Shown piece by piece: positions 62,904 through 64,000 of a stretch of DNA of 64,000 nt. The notes beneath the pieces were generated by a model that had not been told where the DNA came from, searched no databases, and saw nothing but the letters and a program-made list of their open reading frames with translations. Position numbers and translations under genes: made by a program. This DNA comes from Chryseobacterium cheonjiense (GTDB lineage: Bacteria > Bacteroidota > Bacteroidia > Flavobacteriales > Weeksellaceae), in the NCBI RefSeq assembly GCF_012927265.1, contig NZ_JABBGF010000003.1, positions 248,001 to 312,000 on the forward strand. The letters run 5' to 3'. How positions within the stretch are numbered: position 1 is the stretch's first letter; each line of letters opens with the position of its first letter.

Positions 62904-63129
62904 CCTTTTTTTTCTTCTTAGAGTCAATAATATCTTTTACCGACCGCGAACTGGAATTACTGTCCCATCCTTTTTCAATTTCAGCCTTTAAATCCTGAAT
63001 TACTCTGTGACGGTATACTTCGTGTAATCGCAACGCATCCCGTACCACTTCACTGGCATTCTGAAAATCTCCCGATTGTATCTGTTCTGCAATATAATCT
63101 TCCTGCTTTTTTGTAAAACTGACATTCAT
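62896..63129 (-). CDS. ParD-family antitoxin
   Basis: The 77-residue protein (MNVSFTKKQEDYIAEQIQSG at the start) has the ParD/CC2985-type ribbon-helix-helix pattern, with DFQNASEVVRDALRL, and a charged C-terminal toxin-binding tail (RSVKDIIDSKKKKKDA). The ATG at 63129 is preferred to one at 63174. It normally represses its operon and neutralises the ParE toxin encoded next to it, which is frameshifted here, so the antitoxin may be an orphan. Confidence 0.88.
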   Translation of the reverse strand: MNVSFTKKQEDYIAEQIQSGDFQNASEVVRDALRLHEVYRHRVIQDLKAEIEKGWDSNSSSRSVKDIIDSKKKKKDA

Positions 63130-63204
63130 TGTTAATCTTTTTTCGAAATTACAAAATATATCCATATTTAGCAAAATTGGACATGGATTTAAATATAGGT
63201 GGTT

Positions 63205-64000
63205 TTAAAACAAAGTCAGTTGTTGCGAGAATTGATTATGAAATTTGGAAGAGCTTCCGCCAATAAGCAATCTCCTGAAATTTTTATCCGTTAAATATTT
63301 CAGATAAGCATTTCCTGCATTAAAATCGATAAAATACCGGGCGCGGTTAACCGCTGCACCCAGTTTGCTTAGATGATCCATCGTAAGAACCTGAAAACGT
63401 CTCGCGCTAACAATTTTTTTGGCTGTTTTTACACCAATACCCGGAATTCTTAAGATCATCTGGTAATCGGCAGTCTGAAGATTAACAGGAAATTGATCGA
63501 GATGTCTTAACGCCCAACTCATTTTCGGATCCATTTCAAGATCAAGGAAAGGCATATTCGGATCCAGAATTTCTTCTGCTTTAAAGCCGTAAAACCTCAT
63601 GAGCCAGTCGGATTGATACAATCTGTTTTCGCGGAGCATTGGAACTTCTGTCGTTAAAGAGGGGAGCCGCTTATCCTCCAAAACCGGCACGTATCCCGAA
63701 TAATACACTCTTTTCAGATTAAAATTTTTATAAAAATGATCAGCAACTTTAATGATCTGAAGGTCGTTTTCGTTGGTAGCACCTACAATCATTTGGGTTG
63801 ACTGTCCCGCCGGAGCAAACTTGGGAACCTTCCTGAAAATCTTTTTCTCATCTTTATATTGGTCAATGCCCTTCTGAATATACCGCATCGGGTTGATCAT
63901 GTCCTGTCTGTTCTTTTCAGGAGCCAGAAGTTTCAGTCCGCTCTCCGTTGGGATTTCAAGGTTTACAGATAACCGGTCCGCATATAATGCTGCTTCCTGC
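63205..64000 (-). CDS. TIGR03916-type radical-SAM DNA modification/repair protein, 5' end cut by the window
   Basis: The frame is open to the right edge, giving at least 265 residues; an internal ATG at 63900 is not the true start, since the frame continues upstream with QEAALYADRLSVNLEIPTES. Visible parts are KFAPAGQSTQMIVGATNEND, RVYYSGYVPVLEDKRLP, and a helix-hairpin-helix segment (ILRIPGIGVKTAKKIVSARR) that suggests DNA binding. The radical-SAM cysteine cluster should lie beyond the window. Known to pair with TIGR03915 proteins, one of which is encoded at 61680. Confidence 0.9.
   Translation of the reverse strand, partial: QEAALYADRLSVNLEIPTESGLKLLAPEKNRQDMINPMRYIQKGIDQYKDEKKIFRKVPKFAPAGQSTQMIVGATNENDLQIIKVADHFYKNFNLKRVYYSGYVPVLEDKRLPSLTTEVPMLRENRLYQSDWLMRFYGFKAEEILDPNMPFLDLEMDPKMSWALRHLDQFPVNLQTADYQMILRIPGIGVKTAKKIVSARRFQVLTMDHLSKLGAAVNRARYFIDFNAGNAYLKYLTDKNFRRLLIGGSSSKFHNQFSQQLTLF

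Overview
The window looks like a chromosome segment of a Flavobacteriales bacterium, most likely Chryseobacterium or a close relative in the Weeksellaceae. The DNA is AT-rich. Many genes are preceded by the Bacteroidota -7 box TANNTTTG. The gene families are typical of the phylum: a SusC/SusD pair, a fused CcoN-CcoO cbb3 oxidase, a TamB-TamL pair, TIGR03915/TIGR03916 proteins and YceI. No ribosomal RNA or marker gene is present, so the genus is an inference.

Layout. 1-2500 is an accessory zone downstream of groL: an edge-truncated membrane protein, a decayed copy of the groL 3' end with its terminator, a frameshifted HNH-type gene, and a secreted alpha/beta hydrolase that ends in a second copy of the groL terminator. 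2526-4695 is groS-groL, with a sigma-54-like promoter. 4863-14781 holds secreted proteins, an M1 peptidase / HupE / DUF6702 group split by a ParE-type toxin-antitoxin pair, an ACP phosphodiesterase, a broken REP-type transposase between palindromes, radA and yceI. 14877-38602 is mainly housekeeping: pyrG, yidC, rnhB, susCD, argS, a BrkB protein, tamL-tamB, ccoNO-ccoP and a small XRE regulator.

38748-47446 is the most interesting region. It is a class I lanthipeptide biosynthetic cluster transcribed leftwards: a fused carboxypeptidase-regulatory / alpha-beta hydrolase protein, a 60-residue precursor with four core cysteines, an LLM-class flavin oxidoreductase, LanC, a full-length LanB, a DXD-containing glycosyltransferase-like DUF6625 protein, and a small C39-peptidase-like protein that has lost its catalytic residues. 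Gene overlaps show one operon, and a hairpin sits between the precursor and the enzyme genes. No transporter or active leader protease is encoded nearby. The product could be a reduced and glycosylated lanthipeptide, which is inferred only from gene content.

48088-64000 returns to ordinary genes: tRNA-Gln, menE-like, arfB, a porin-like protein, a deoxyhypusine synthase homologue, an alkyltransferase-like protein, htpG, recA, an MpaB-family oxygenase, gapA-pfkA, a DUF4846 lipoprotein and the TIGR03915/TIGR03916 DNA-repair pair. The repair pair is separated by a toxin-antitoxin module whose toxin is frameshifted. Non-coding features here include a 48-codon conserved-looking small gene beside a GC-rich element, a covarying tandem hairpin repeat next to the htpG terminator, and a six-copy 8-bp microsatellite upstream of the TIGR03915 gene.
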